Origin: Phycisphaerales bacterium
Lineage (GTDB): Bacteria > Planctomycetota > Phycisphaerae > Phycisphaerales > SM1A02
Length of the DNA: 64,000 nt
Assembly: GCA_022446905.1 (NCBI GenBank)
Contig: JAKVBT010000001.1
Span: forward strand, 24,838-88,837
Reading direction: 5' to 3'
This document shows positions 1-8,804 of this stretch, piece by piece (the stretch's first letter is position 1; every line of letters starts with the position of its first letter). The notes below the pieces were generated by a model. The model was not told where the DNA came from. It did not search any database and worked only from the letters and a program-made list of their open reading frames with translations. The position numbers were made by a program, and so were the translations under genes.

Positions 1-2
1 GT

Positions 3-392
3 GCAGTCAGTGGATTGATGATTGTCGGGATTGCCGCCGTGATCGGCGTGAGCGCCACAGTGCTGCACGTCGAGCGGCATGCACATGAGGCTTCGATCGT
101 GACGGGGCAGGATGCGGCATGGTGGAGCGTTGTGACCGTTGCAACGGTTGGGTATGGCGACCTTGTTCCTGTCACCCCAACTGGAAGAGTACTTGCCGTC
201 GTGCTAATGATTGTCGGAATAGGCCTCTTTGCCACGTTTGCTGGAGCCATCGCCAACATCTTCGTACGACAGGTGCAGCGTTCAACAAGAGTGGACACGG
301 TAGAAGATCGGCTGATCCGACTGGAGCGCCGTCAACTAGAGTTCCAGGCAGAAATTCAAAGACACCTCAAGGTAAACCAGCAAGACAACTGA
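3..392 (+). CDS. Two-TM ion channel (K+ channel), 5' end cut off by window
   Basis: This is the C-terminal part of a cation channel. The reading frame is open to the first base of the window, so the true start lies outside. The pore loop with the K+ selectivity filter TVGYGD is followed by a hydrophobic inner helix (VLAVVLMIVGIGLFATFAGAI). A short charged, probably helical cytoplasmic tail rich in Arg and Gln follows. This matches the Ion_trans_2 pore module of bacterial K+ channels. No RCK/TrkA regulatory domain follows. The stop codon abuts the stop codon of the convergent gap gene with no base between them. K+ selectivity is inferred from the filter; how the channel is gated cannot be seen here. 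Confidence 0.85.
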   Translation, partial: AVSGLMIVGIAAVIGVSATVLHVERHAHEASIVTGQDAAWWSVVTVATVGYGDLVPVTPTGRVLAVVLMIVGIGLFATFAGAIANIFVRQVQRSTRVDTVEDRLIRLERRQLEFQAEIQRHLKVNQQDN

Positions 393-1409
393 TCAAGCGT
401 CTTTGGCTGCCATCATCTCCAGCATGTCCACACATCGCGTGGCATAGCCAGCTTCGTTGTCATACCAACTGACGATCTTGAAGAACCGATCGTTGAGTTC
501 CATGCCGGCACCAGCATCAAAGATGCTGCTGTGCGTGTCGCCAATAAAGTCGCTGCTCACCAACGGATCCTCGGTGTAGGCAAGCACGCCCTTCATTGGG
601 CCACCTGCGGCCGCTTTCATCGCTGCATTGATGTCTACCAAACTGGTCGACTTCTCGGTTCGGAAGGTGAGATCAACACAGGAAACATCAGCTGTTGGAA
701 CTCGCATGGCCATTCCAGTGAGTTTGCCTTTCACTGCTGGCAGACACAATGCCACGGCCTTGGCCGCGCCGGTGCTCGCAGGAATAATGTTCATGTAGGC
801 ATTCCGCCCGCCGCGCATGTCTTTCTTGCTGGGGCCATCCTGGGTGGGCTGCGTCGCTGTGGCTGCATGAATGGTCGTCATCAACCCTTCTTCAAGACCA
901 AACTGATCGAGAATGACCTTTGTAATCGGCGCCAAGCAGTTGGTCGTACATGAGGCGTTGGAGAGAATACGATGCGTTGCTGGGTCATAACCCTCGCAAT
1001 TCACCTTGTGCACGAAGGTCGGAATCTCATCTGGTGACTTGGTGGGGGCGGATAACAACACTCGCTTGGCACCAGCTTCAAGATGCTTCGCCGCGGTATC
1101 ACTTGCTGTAAATAGTCCGGTCGACTCAAGCACATAGTCGACCCCAAGATCGCCCCAGCCTAGTGCTGCTGGGTCTCGCTCACTAAGACAGGCTGTCTTG
1201 TGAGCACCACAGACCAAGGCGTCGCCATCAGCTTGGACACGATGGTCGAAACGCCCATGCATGGTGTCATATGAAACCAAGTAGGCCAGATTGTCGGCTG
1301 GAACCAGATCATTAATCGCCACGACTTCAAAAGTGCCCCGACGCATGGCCTCGCGGTACACAAGCCGTCCGATGCGTCCGAATCCGTTGATGCCGATGCG
1401 AATGGCCAT
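393..1409 (-). CDS. gap: Type I glyceraldehyde-3-phosphate dehydrogenase
   Basis: GAPDH oxidises and phosphorylates glyceraldehyde 3-phosphate to 1,3-bisphosphoglycerate in glycolysis, and can run in reverse in gluconeogenesis. The 338 residues have normal family length. Visible are the Rossmann motif [10 protein letters not shown] at residues 6-15, the active-site stretch SNASCTTNC with catalytic Cys154, the His at about 181 (TIHAAT), and the C-terminal WYDNEAGYA motif. Asp after the second beta strand (AIND) fits NAD rather than NADP preference. The gene appears monocistronic; the next minus-strand gene starts 71 bases upstream. Its stop touches that of the K+ channel gene. Together with fbp at 31 kb it is the visible central carbon metabolism of the window. 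Confidence 0.97.
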   Translation of the reverse strand: MAIRIGINGFGRIGRLVYREAMRRGTFEVVAINDLVPADNLAYLVSYDTMHGRFDHRVQADGDALVCGAHKTACLSERDPAALGWGDLGVDYVLESTGLFTASDTAAKHLEAGAKRVLLSAPTKSPDEIPTFVHKVNCEGYDPATHRILSNASCTTNCLAPITKVILDQFGLEEGLMTTIHAATATQPTQDGPSKKDMRGGRNAYMNIIPASTGAAKAVALCLPAVKGKLTGMAMRVPTADVSCVDLTFRTEKSTSLVDINAAMKAAAGGPMKGVLAYTEDPLVSSDFIGDTHSSIFDAGAGMELNDRFFKIVSWYDNEAGYATRCVDMLEMMAAKDA

Positions 1410-1480
1410 ACTGCTTTGCTCCTAACGGGGAAACGGGGGGCTGGAAAAGCCTGAATACTAGTGAAAATCGTACAAAAGGG

Positions 1481-2035
1481 TCATGGTCCCGGCCACGGCT
1501 TGTCTGGAACATCAGCGGCTGTATTGGCCGCCCGGGCCATCGCAAATAGAAGATCGCTGCTTCGATTGACCCACTGCATGGCGGCCTCAGTGACACCTTC
1601 GGGCTCTGCATGGGTCAGGCTGACCATAGCTCGCTCGCATCTTCGTGCGGCATCCCGAGCCACATGGAGACGTGCTGCTAATTCACAGCCCCCCGGAAGA
1701 ACAAACCCCGTCAGTGGCTGATTCCCAGCATCCACTGCATCAATCTGTGATTCCATCCAAGCAACATCCTCAGCCCCGATCCGCATGGTCTTGTCCTGAT
1801 GTGGTGCATCAAGCGGTGTCGCCAGATCCGCTCCTAGCACAAAGACCGAACGCTGCAATGCCGTCAGCAGATCCCTTGTCTTCCCGTCAACAGCTGCTGC
1901 TTCCGCCAAGCCCAGCGCTGCATTCAGCCCATCTGCCTCGCCATATGCCACGACTCTCGGGTGGTCCTTGGGTACACGGCTTCCACCAAATAGTCCTGTC
2001 AGGCCGTCGTCACCGGTGCGTGTGTACAACTTCAT
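1481..2035 (-). CDS. pduO: PduO-type ATP:cob(I)alamin adenosyltransferase
   Basis: The enzyme transfers the adenosyl group of ATP to cob(I)alamin to make adenosylcobalamin. I place the start at the ATG giving MKLYTRTGDDG, because this N-terminal YTRTGDDGLTGLFGG motif is the family's ATP-binding start. The open frame extends 79 residues further upstream but that part is Cys/Arg-rich and looks non-coding. The result is 184 residues, normal for the family. C-terminal signatures RRCERAMV and NRSSDLLFAMAR are present and correspond to the conserved cobalamin-binding helices. It provides the cofactor for B12-dependent mutases, which fits the B12-binding/MeaB fusion protein at 46.7 kb. The adenosyltransferase class is sure; the physiological partner mutase is not in this window. 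Confidence 0.92.
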   Translation of the reverse strand: MKLYTRTGDDGLTGLFGGSRVPKDHPRVVAYGEADGLNAALGLAEAAAVDGKTRDLLTALQRSVFVLGADLATPLDAPHQDKTMRIGAEDVAWMESQIDAVDAGNQPLTGFVLPGGCELAARLHVARDAARRCERAMVSLTHAEPEGVTEAAMQWVNRSSDLLFAMARAANTAADVPDKPWPGP

Positions 2036-2112
2036 AGCCAAAGGATACGGCCTTGAGCCATCACATGAGTGCGGCTCAGAGACTGCGAGTCTTTGGTCTT
2101 TGAAGTGCTGGA

Positions 2113-3660
2113 CTAGAGACACTGACCCCAAGCAGCAATCACCAGCAGCACATCGGATATATCGGTGAGGCCATCGCCTTGCACATCGCCTGCCCCAGTC
2201 TCCCAATAGGAGAGCACATGGAGGAGATCTGCAATTTCCACAGACCCATTGCCGCCAAGATCGGCCAGGCAATCTTCTTCGTCGTAGAGTTCAATGGGAT
2301 TGCCAGGAATTAGTGCCACACCATCAAATGCGGGGTCATCTGGCAGATACCGCGTTGCGCGGAAACAACGATTGGAAGTCGACAAACCGCCCTGCATTGG
2401 TGGGAGCTCACCCTGATAGAGCGGGCCTTCAATTACGACGGGGTTGATGTATCGCCACACCACTACACCATCTGGTGTGACTTCAAAGAACTCCCCCCAT
2501 GGACCACTGCAAATCAAGGTGTTGCCAGAGGGCAGTCGATGCGCGCCCGAGATAAACATCGCTGCAAAGTCCTCTGGTTGACTGCTCATATAGACCAGCT
2601 CGGATGCCGCAGGCCCGTACACATCACCCACTGGAAGCTCATAGCTGCCGTCTGCAAGAACAGGCGAAATGATTTCCTCGACCGTTGAAAATGAGCCTTC
2701 TGGTCGGCCGTTTCCGTTATTGAAGATCATGATGCGACCTGCACCGGGGTAACCCTCGGGAACCCACCGCGCGTCGTGCTGCCCGTACAAGATGCGGTCA
2801 TCCTCACTGGCATCCCGACTCCACGCAGCAGCATTTCCCCACCGATACAGCAAGTCGCCCGCAGGACCCTGGGCTTCTTGTGTGGTGGTTCCGTGGTCGA
2901 TAACCCAAATTTCCCCCGTGCGATGAACGCTCATCACAATCTGATCGAGCGCAGCGTTGTAGTCAAGACTGTTGACATGATGCCAATCGGCAAAGTCATC
3001 TGAACGGTAGTTAATGTCAATCTTGCCTGGGTAGTCAGTCGGATCACCGTAGTTGGGCTTCGTCGAATCAAAGTTCTGAACCAGATGGTCCCAGGCATGC
3101 CACTCCCAAACGATGTCTCCTGTCTCGAAGCCCGTCGGTTGCACTTCAATGATGTGCTCGGGCCACAACTCACCTTCTTGCAGAGTTGATGGATCGCGGC
3201 CTGCAGCAATACATGCATCCTCATCACGCATCTCCCAGGCCAGAATCAACACATTGCCGTTTGGAAGTGGCGCAATATCGTGATGCGCTTTGTGCGAACC
3301 CTCTTGGGAATAACGGAATGACCATTCCAAATTGCCGTCCCAGGACCAGCGTTCGATCTGACCGCCAGCACCACCCGCGATGAAGTCTGAATTGCCCTCT
3401 GCAATCGCAGCGCGGAGCAGTGACCCATCTTCAAGGAGATAGAAGCCATGGCCCGGCCGGCGCGTATGCGTCCAAGAATGCACAGCCCTGCCGTCATGAT
3501 CCACAAGAAAGGTGTTCAGGCCATTCATTGGACTAAAGAGTGTGTACCCCTCTGTGGAAGCATCGCCATGATGGAGTAGACCAACGGTCCGCTCAGCCTG
3601 CGCCGCGGCGCATGTGATCATGGCCAATATCACCGCCATCTGCCATCTTCGCATCTGCAT
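2113..3660 (-). CDS. Secreted arylsulfotransferase-like protein with dockerin-like tail
   Basis: The protein has about 515 residues. I chose the ATG at 3660 because a GAGAGG Shine-Dalgarno sequence lies 5 bases upstream. A signal peptide follows (MRRWQMAVILAMITCAAAQA). The body resembles the arylsulfotransferase (ASST) beta-propeller family: repeated W/D-rich blades, and conserved segments such as HHDIAPLPNGNVLIL, DWHHVNSLDYN and GAHRLPSGNTLICSG, with several His that could be catalytic. The last about 50 residues form two Asp/Gly calcium-loop-like repeats, each followed by a leucine helix ending in Trp (ADLLHVLSYW and DVLLVIAAWG). This is the same tail type as in the giant protein at 36.5 kb. 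Substrate is unknown. Export is likely; sulfotransferase activity is inferred from family resemblance only. Confidence 0.78.
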   Translation of the reverse strand: MQMRRWQMAVILAMITCAAAQAERTVGLLHHGDASTEGYTLFSPMNGLNTFLVDHDGRAVHSWTHTRRPGHGFYLLEDGSLLRAAIAEGNSDFIAGGAGGQIERWSWDGNLEWSFRYSQEGSHKAHHDIAPLPNGNVLILAWEMRDEDACIAAGRDPSTLQEGELWPEHIIEVQPTGFETGDIVWEWHAWDHLVQNFDSTKPNYGDPTDYPGKIDINYRSDDFADWHHVNSLDYNAALDQIVMSVHRTGEIWVIDHGTTTQEAQGPAGDLLYRWGNAAAWSRDASEDDRILYGQHDARWVPEGYPGAGRIMIFNNGNGRPEGSFSTVEEIISPVLADGSYELPVGDVYGPAASELVYMSSQPEDFAAMFISGAHRLPSGNTLICSGPWGEFFEVTPDGVVVWRYINPVVIEGPLYQGELPPMQGGLSTSNRCFRATRYLPDDPAFDGVALIPGNPIELYDEEDCLADLGGNGSVEIADLLHVLSYWETGAGDVQGDGLTDISDVLLVIAAWGQCL

Positions 3661-3854
3661 CAATCCTCTCCCGCGCTCCTGCGCAAGCCCGACACCACGC
3701 ACCCTGTCTCAAATCCCCTCCATCAGAGGCACCATTAACCTGTCACCAATTCGCTCTAAGGCGAGTTTGGATTCCCAAAACCACTGAGATACGACGGTTT
3801 AGGACGGCTGTTCCGACTGTAGGAAGGGAGCAGGCTGCCAGGGGCTTGTTGCCC

Positions 3855-4730
3855 TCAGCCTTCGAGGGCAGCAACGCCAGAGACAATCTCAGTGAGTTCA
3901 GTGGTGATCTGGCCCTGACGAGCCCGGTTGAACTTGCGGCTGAGCGTTCGGCCGAAGTCCTTGGCATTGTCCGTCGCGGCTTTCATCGCGATCATCCGCA
4001 TGACATGCTCGCTGACGGCTGCTTCCATGAACAACTGGAAGAGCAGGGTCTTCACCGTCGTTGGAAGTAGTGTGTCCAGCAGGGCAGCTGCGTCCGGTGT
4101 GAACTCATAAACATCCTGACGAGCCTTCGCATCTGCCTCGCCAGCTTCAGGACGTGACAATGGAAGCAGTTTGGTAATCGTCGGAGTCTGTCTCGACACT
4201 GAGACATAACGCATGGATGCGATGTAGATATTGTCGTAATCGCCCGCGATGTAGCGTTCGAGATATTCCGAAGCAATCGCTTCGACGTCCTCATACTTGG
4301 GCGCATCACCAACTGTGTACGCCTTTGAAACCTCAACGCCTTGGAACTTGAAGTAAGCGCTGGCCTTCTTGCCCGCCGTCTCCACAACCACGTCGGTCTG
4401 GTCGGTTGCAGATTTGCGATGGTTAGAAGCGGTCCGAAGCACATTGGCGTTGTATGCCCCGCACAACCCACGGTCAGAACAGACCACCAGCATGAGATCC
4501 TTGCCGGTTCGCTCAGCCGGGCCATCGATCAGTGGAGATGCATAGTCTTCGGCGCGGGAAGCTACCTGACGAACCATCTCGTCGATCATTTCCGCATACG
4601 GACGGGACTGTTCGGCCCGTTGGCCGGCCGCCGTGAACTTGGCAGTCGCGATCATCTGCATCGTTTTGGTAATCCGGCCGATCGTCTTGACCGCACCGAT
4701 TCGATTCTTGATTTCGCGGAGCTGTGCCAT
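3855..4730 (-). CDS. atpG: F1Fo ATP synthase gamma subunit
   Basis: The gamma subunit is the central rotor shaft of F1, linking the proton-driven c-ring to the catalytic sites. The protein starts MAQLREIKNRI, the usual family start. An upstream in-frame GTG at 4739 is less likely. The 291 residues are normal length. Signatures include SDRGLCGAYNANV near residue 85 and the C-terminal helix RMIAMKAATDNA followed by FNRARQGQITTELTEIV. It lies last in a thiE-MBL-atpG run, 54 bases behind the hydrolase gene. No other ATP synthase subunit gene is in the window, so it is detached from the usual atpA-atpG-atpD order. It could be the only gamma subunit or a second copy; the sequence here cannot tell. 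Confidence 0.95.
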   Translation of the reverse strand: MAQLREIKNRIGAVKTIGRITKTMQMIATAKFTAAGQRAEQSRPYAEMIDEMVRQVASRAEDYASPLIDGPAERTGKDLMLVVCSDRGLCGAYNANVLRTASNHRKSATDQTDVVVETAGKKASAYFKFQGVEVSKAYTVGDAPKYEDVEAIASEYLERYIAGDYDNIYIASMRYVSVSRQTPTITKLLPLSRPEAGEADAKARQDVYEFTPDAAALLDTLLPTTVKTLLFQLFMEAAVSEHVMRMIAMKAATDNAKDFGRTLSRKFNRARQGQITTELTEIVSGVAALEG

Positions 4731-4793
4731 GAGCCCCACATGATACCCAAGTCGGCCCCACGACCGCTTCAGCGAAGGCCTGGATGATCCCCC

Positions 4794-5642
4794 TCAGGGC
4801 ACGGCCAGCCCATCCCAAGCCAGCCCCATCCCCGGCGGAAGGGTCGCATTGACCTCCGCATGGCGGATCTGGTGAGCCATATGAACAAACCAAGTTTGCT
4901 GGGCACCAATGCGGTTGGCCGCCGCAATGGCCTGCTCGCAATTCATGTGGGTTTGGTGAGGCCGCTCCCGCAGCATGTCTAAGAACAGGGTCTGAAGGCC
5001 TTGCAATCGAGCTTCACTCTCCTCTGGAATCACCGAGACGTCGGTACACCAGGCCAGCGGAAGCGCTCCACAGCCAAGATGATCCTCCAGCCCATCGTCC
5101 TTCGGTCCCATTGCATCGATGCGGAAACCGACGATCGGAAGATTGCCATGGAGCAAGCGAATGGGCTCAAATGACAAGCCGTGTATCTGAATCGGCTGGC
5201 CTTGCTCCAACACATGGGGCGTCAGAGTTGCGATGAAGGAGTCGTTGACGTTGTCCTGTTTATGAAAGATATGGCGATACACCCGCTGCAGATGTTCCAA
5301 GGTGTGAGGTTCCGCCCACACATCGATCGCAGACTTCTGAAGCGCATTAAAACGACGAACCTCATCAAGACCGAAGGTGTGATCGACATGGTTGTGCGTA
5401 AAGAGAATGGCATCACACCGTCGAATGCCAGATCGAAGCACCTGTTGACGTAAATCCGGTGAAGCATCGATCAAGACCACGCGGTCCTGTCCGCCTGGAT
5501 CTACCCAACACACGGCCGCTGCGGTCCGCAGCCGATGATCGCGCGGATCGTCTGATCGGCAGGTCTCACACGAACAACCAATGACCGGAACACCTGAACT
5601 GGTGCCGCTGCCAAGAACGATCAAGCGGACCTGATCAATCAC
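4794..5642 (-). CDS. PhnP-like metallo-beta-lactamase-fold hydrolase
   Basis: This is a 282-residue MBL-fold phosphodiesterase of the PhnP/YcbJ-like type. The N-terminus carries GSGTSSGVPVIGCSCETC, with the paired Cys of a structural zinc site as in PhnP. The catalytic motif THNHVDHTFG (HxHxDH) follows, with further metal-ligand His residues later (LLHGN, THMN, FVHMAH). PhnP cleaves cyclic ribosyl phosphates in phosphonate use, but no phn genes are nearby, so the substrate is open. The start is GTG, with GAGGAG about 11 bases upstream inside thiE. The first codons overlap the thiE stop by 8 bases, suggesting translational coupling. Family confidence is high and function is inferred only. Confidence 0.85.
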   Translation of the reverse strand: MIDQVRLIVLGSGTSSGVPVIGCSCETCRSDDPRDHRLRTAAAVCWVDPGGQDRVVLIDASPDLRQQVLRSGIRRCDAILFTHNHVDHTFGLDEVRRFNALQKSAIDVWAEPHTLEHLQRVYRHIFHKQDNVNDSFIATLTPHVLEQGQPIQIHGLSFEPIRLLHGNLPIVGFRIDAMGPKDDGLEDHLGCGALPLAWCTDVSVIPEESEARLQGLQTLFLDMLRERPHQTHMNCEQAIAAANRIGAQQTWFVHMAHQIRHAEVNATLPPGMGLAWDGLAVP

Positions 5643-6702
5643 GCTGGACCAACTCCTCGCGTGGCGATTGGATGGCCTCTAGACATGCATGGGACGTGGC
5701 ACCAGGATCTGATGCGCCGCAAATCGCGGCTCCAACAGCGACGCCTTGCACACCCATTGGCTGCATTTGGCTGATGGACTCGGGGGTCAACCCTCCAATG
5801 ACCAGGTGTGGCATCTGCCCTGCACATGGCAACGTCTGTGTGATGAGTTCCTCGCCAGCAGGAATCAGGTCGGGCTTGGTTGGGCTTTGGTGTATTGGCC
5901 CAATACCGATGTAGTCAGCCCCCAACTTCACTGCATCGAGGACCTCATTCACAGTGTGCGTGCTGATTCCCACTATCAATCGATGGGCACAGAGGCGACG
6001 TGCATCGAGCAGCGCAAGGTCATTCTGTCCCAAATGAACTCCGTCGGCCTCGGTCGCCAACGCAACATCAACACGATCATTGACGATGACTGTGGCTTCA
6101 TAGGGAACTGTATGTCGTCGAACCGCATGAATGTGTTCTACAAGTTCGCGATCCGAGAGGTCCTTCTCACGTACCTGAATACACCGAATCCCTGCATCCA
6201 ACGCAGCCTCAAGCACCTCCGACCATGGTCGAAGACATGAAGACATCGTCAACAGGAGACATACTGGCCACTGCTGAACCATCGTTGAGCCTAGGCGGCG
6301 TTCAATTGCCGCGGCGGCGTCGTACATCCGATACCGAATCGCTTCAAGATCCTTGTTGGTATGCCCACACTCCAACTTGGCAACTTCCTCTAACGCTCGA
6401 AGAGCCTGTGCTGCGCGAGCTCCGGCAGCGACAGCCAGATCACGCATGCTGGAACGGTCCGTCTCTGTGGGCACGCTCAGTTGGGTTCCAAGATCGCCAG
6501 CAGTATCACGATGCCACGCCCTCGCCATATCAGGCCAAATTGCCTCCCCCGCAATATGCACATCGTGCCGCGCAGCCTTGCAGGTCTCTGCACACCCTGC
6601 ATCCTCGATCACAAAACGGGCGAGATCTTCAAGAAGCCGGATTGCTTCCGCTGCTCGATTGAGATTGGCGTCAATCAGACGCTGTATCGACATCTCGGCC
6701 AT
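5635..6702 (-). CDS. thiE: Thiamine-phosphate synthase with N-terminal ThiD2-like domain
   Basis: The C-terminal half (about residues 145-350) is ThiE, which joins HMP pyrophosphate and thiazole phosphate to thiamine phosphate. Its motifs are IQVREKDLSDREL, VNDRVDVALATEADGVHLGQ, GADYIGIGPIHQSPTKP and VIGGLTPESI. The N-terminal about 135 residues (starting RLIDANLNRAAEAIRLLED) match the helical ThiD2-like domain found fused to ThiE in cyanobacteria and planctomycetes. That domain is thought to take part in HMP phosphate handling. The 355 residues fit this fusion. The ATG has an AAGGGGCGGA ribosome site. It is first in a run with the MBL hydrolase and atpG, and is divergent from pepA with a 72-base shared promoter region. 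No TPP riboswitch fits in that space. Confidence 0.92.
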   Translation of the reverse strand: MAEMSIQRLIDANLNRAAEAIRLLEDLARFVIEDAGCAETCKAARHDVHIAGEAIWPDMARAWHRDTAGDLGTQLSVPTETDRSSMRDLAVAAGARAAQALRALEEVAKLECGHTNKDLEAIRYRMYDAAAAIERRLGSTMVQQWPVCLLLTMSSCLRPWSEVLEAALDAGIRCIQVREKDLSDRELVEHIHAVRRHTVPYEATVIVNDRVDVALATEADGVHLGQNDLALLDARRLCAHRLIVGISTHTVNEVLDAVKLGADYIGIGPIHQSPTKPDLIPAGEELITQTLPCAGQMPHLVIGGLTPESISQMQPMGVQGVAVGAAICGASDPGATSHACLEAIQSPREELVQRD

Positions 6703-6774
6703 GGTATCCGCCCCTTAGTGGACCTATGGACTTGATTGTGGGGAGCAGGTGCACCCTGAACCGATCCACCAACC

Positions 6775-8253
6775 ATGTATCGCACCATTCGTACTGGGAC
6801 GCCTCGCAAGGCCGTCATTGTCGCCGCCGCACCTCAAGGGAAACAGCATCTCCCCCGCACTCTGGCAGAGGCTGATGCGCTCGCTGATGGTGACTTGAAG
6901 CGGGCATGGAAACGACCGGGGTTTGATGGCTCTGAAGCCACCGTGGGGGTGGGTGGACACCGTGGGGTGCTGATCGGCCTTGGTGATACCCATCCAACTT
7001 TGCCGATGCTCCGCCGTGCTGGCGCTGCGCTGGTCAAACACCTGCACACTATGGATGTCAACGGTATTCAGATCGAGATCCACCACACGCTGACTGGACC
7101 GCTGGCCAAATCGCCCGATCTGGCTGCACAAGCACTCGCCGAAGGCATGGTGCTGGCCAACTGGCGGCAAGAGACCTGGCGCGGGACGGCAGCCTCTGGC
7201 GAAGCCGCTCGTGGCACCTTAATTCTCGGGAGCAGTCACAGCGATGTACGAGGAGGGCTACGGCGTGGTGTCATCCTTGGTGACGCAGCCAATGAGGCCA
7301 GGAGGCTTGGTTCCACTCCACCCAATATTGCAAGCCCAGCCTGGATCGCGACACAGGCGCGAAGCATGGCCCGCAAACTTGGCATGTCATGCTCGGTGCT
7401 CAACGCTGCCAAACTACGAGCACTTGGAATGGGGGGGATCACTGCGGTTGGTTCTGGTTCGGATCAACCGCCATGCTTGGTGCATTTGAAATGGAAGCCA
7501 AAGCGACCGTCCACAGATGCTCGGCTGGTATTGGTCGGAAAGACGATCACCTACGACACCGGCGGATACTCGCTCAAAGTCTCCAACGGCATGAAAGGCA
7601 TGAAATATGACATGTGTGGTGGAGCCGGTGTTCTAGGCGCCATGCAGGCCATCGCCACACTGAAGATCCCAGTAGAAGTACATGCGGTACTTCCCTGCGC
7701 CGAGAACATGGTGTCAGCCCGCTCCTACAGGCCCGACGACATCATCGAGCTCTACAACGGTGTGACCGTAGAAGTTACCAACACCGATGCAGAAGGGCGT
7801 TTGGTTCTCGGTGATGCATTGGCTTGGTCATGCAAGCACATCAAACCGACGCACATCATTGACATGGCCACACTGACCGGCGGTGTCGTCGTGGCACTTG
7901 GCGAATGGTGTGCTGGCATTTGGTGCGGCGATCGCACTTTGCGATCCCAGATTCAGGATGCCGGGGATACTTGCGGTGAACAGGTCTGGCGTATGCCACT
8001 GTGGAAAGAGCATCGTGACTTCATGCGCGCAAACCACGCTGATATCTGGAACAGCGGTCCTCGACGTGATGGGCATCCCATTCAGGGCGCTGCCTTCCTG
8101 TCCTACTTCGTCGATACGTCGATTCCATGGGCACACATCGACATTGCAGGCCCAGCCACCACAGCGAGTGATACACCCCTGCACGTCACGGGACCGACAG
8201 GCTTTGGAGCTCGGCTCCTTGCAGAAACCGCAGCTGGTCTGGCGCAGTGCTGA
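6775..8253 (+). CDS. pepA: Leucyl aminopeptidase, family M17
   Basis: This is a two-metal exopeptidase that removes N-terminal residues from peptides, cytosolic and usually hexameric. The 492 residues match family length. All expected ligands are present in the C-terminal catalytic domain: Lys and Asp in VGKTITYDTGG, the catalytic Lys in GYSLK, Asp in KYDMCGG, and Asp/Glu plus Arg in NTDAEGRLVLGDAL. The family usually has GKG at the first motif; Thr replaces the second Gly here. The N-terminal domain is shorter and less conserved, as is normal. A convergent gene begins its stop 7 bases after this stop. Some M17 proteins also bind DNA in site-specific recombination; nothing in the sequence argues for or against this. 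Confidence 0.93.
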   Translation: MYRTIRTGTPRKAVIVAAAPQGKQHLPRTLAEADALADGDLKRAWKRPGFDGSEATVGVGGHRGVLIGLGDTHPTLPMLRRAGAALVKHLHTMDVNGIQIEIHHTLTGPLAKSPDLAAQALAEGMVLANWRQETWRGTAASGEAARGTLILGSSHSDVRGGLRRGVILGDAANEARRLGSTPPNIASPAWIATQARSMARKLGMSCSVLNAAKLRALGMGGITAVGSGSDQPPCLVHLKWKPKRPSTDARLVLVGKTITYDTGGYSLKVSNGMKGMKYDMCGGAGVLGAMQAIATLKIPVEVHAVLPCAENMVSARSYRPDDIIELYNGVTVEVTNTDAEGRLVLGDALAWSCKHIKPTHIIDMATLTGGVVVALGEWCAGIWCGDRTLRSQIQDAGDTCGEQVWRMPLWKEHRDFMRANHADIWNSGPRRDGHPIQGAAFLSYFVDTSIPWAHIDIAGPATTASDTPLHVTGPTGFGARLLAETAAGLAQC

Positions 8254-8260
8254 GGAAGTC

Positions 8261-8740
8261 TCAGGAAGCAGTATCGGCTGCGAGCAGGCCATCGACCCGC
8301 CCTGGGATCAGTGTTGCCAGACGCTCGCCTAGACAGTCATAGACCGCTTGGGGCTGGCCGATGGGATCAGGCAGGTCTTTGCCGTCTGGACACAGAAGAT
8401 GAATATGATCCGCCGCCTGATCGTTGAGCTCTGCGAGATGCCGGACACCTTCAGTGTGTGATTCGGTCATACACAGCACCAAGGCGGCATTGGCGATCAT
8501 GTCAGCGGTCAGCCGTCTTGACCGGCCATCATGCTCGATGGACATACTTTTCAGGGTTGCGATCGTCTCATGGCTGATCGGAAGGCCGTCCATCGTCGCT
8601 AATCCTGCCGATGTGGCGAAGAATTCACGCCCCTCCTTGGTCGCATGATTGGTGGCGATGGCCTCGGCCATCGGGCTACGACAGGTATTCCCGGTACAGA
8701 CAAAGAGAACGGTTTTCACGGACGCATCATACGTTCCCAC
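8261..8740 (-). CDS. Low-molecular-weight protein tyrosine phosphatase
   Basis: This is a 159-residue phosphatase of the LMW-PTP/arsenate reductase fold. The P-loop VCTGNTCRSPMAEA near the N-terminus is the CX5R signature, with Cys15 as nucleophile. The general-acid Asp lies in LPDPIGQP near the C-terminus. The start is uncertain: GTG at 8740 is used here, but an in-frame GTG seven codons later would remove only the non-conserved MGTYDAS segment. In many planctomycetes and other bacteria such proteins are annotated as tyrosine phosphatases, and some act in sugar-polymer export or on phospho-arginine. No tyrosine kinase or exopolysaccharide gene is adjacent. It is divergent from the hypothetical gene at 8805. 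Confidence 0.9.
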   Translation of the reverse strand: MGTYDASVKTVLFVCTGNTCRSPMAEAIATNHATKEGREFFATSAGLATMDGLPISHETIATLKSMSIEHDGRSRRLTADMIANAALVLCMTESHTEGVRHLAELNDQAADHIHLLCPDGKDLPDPIGQPQAVYDCLGERLATLIPGRVDGLLAADTAS

Positions 8741-8790
8741 GCCATCCGACTTGCATACCGCAGCAGAATCGTATTGAATGCTGATGACCT

Positions 8791-8797
8791 AGGAGGT
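8791..8797 (+). promoter_or_regulatory. Perfect Shine-Dalgarno AGGAGGT fixing a GTG start
   Basis: AGGAGGT lies 7 bases upstream of the GTG at 8805. It is among the strongest ribosome binding sites in the window and decides the start of the following hypothetical protein. Confidence 0.85.
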
Positions 8798-8804
8798 AAT
8801 CAGG

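Noticed and set aside
1481..2272. Longer 263-residue form of the cobalamin adenosyltransferase
   Set aside because: The extra N-terminal 79 residues run through the gap after the arylsulfotransferase gene and into its 3' end and are not family-like.
6703..6774. TPP riboswitch before thiE
   Set aside because: The 72-base divergent gap is too short for the conserved THI-box together with both promoters, and no CTGAGA-type core was seen.
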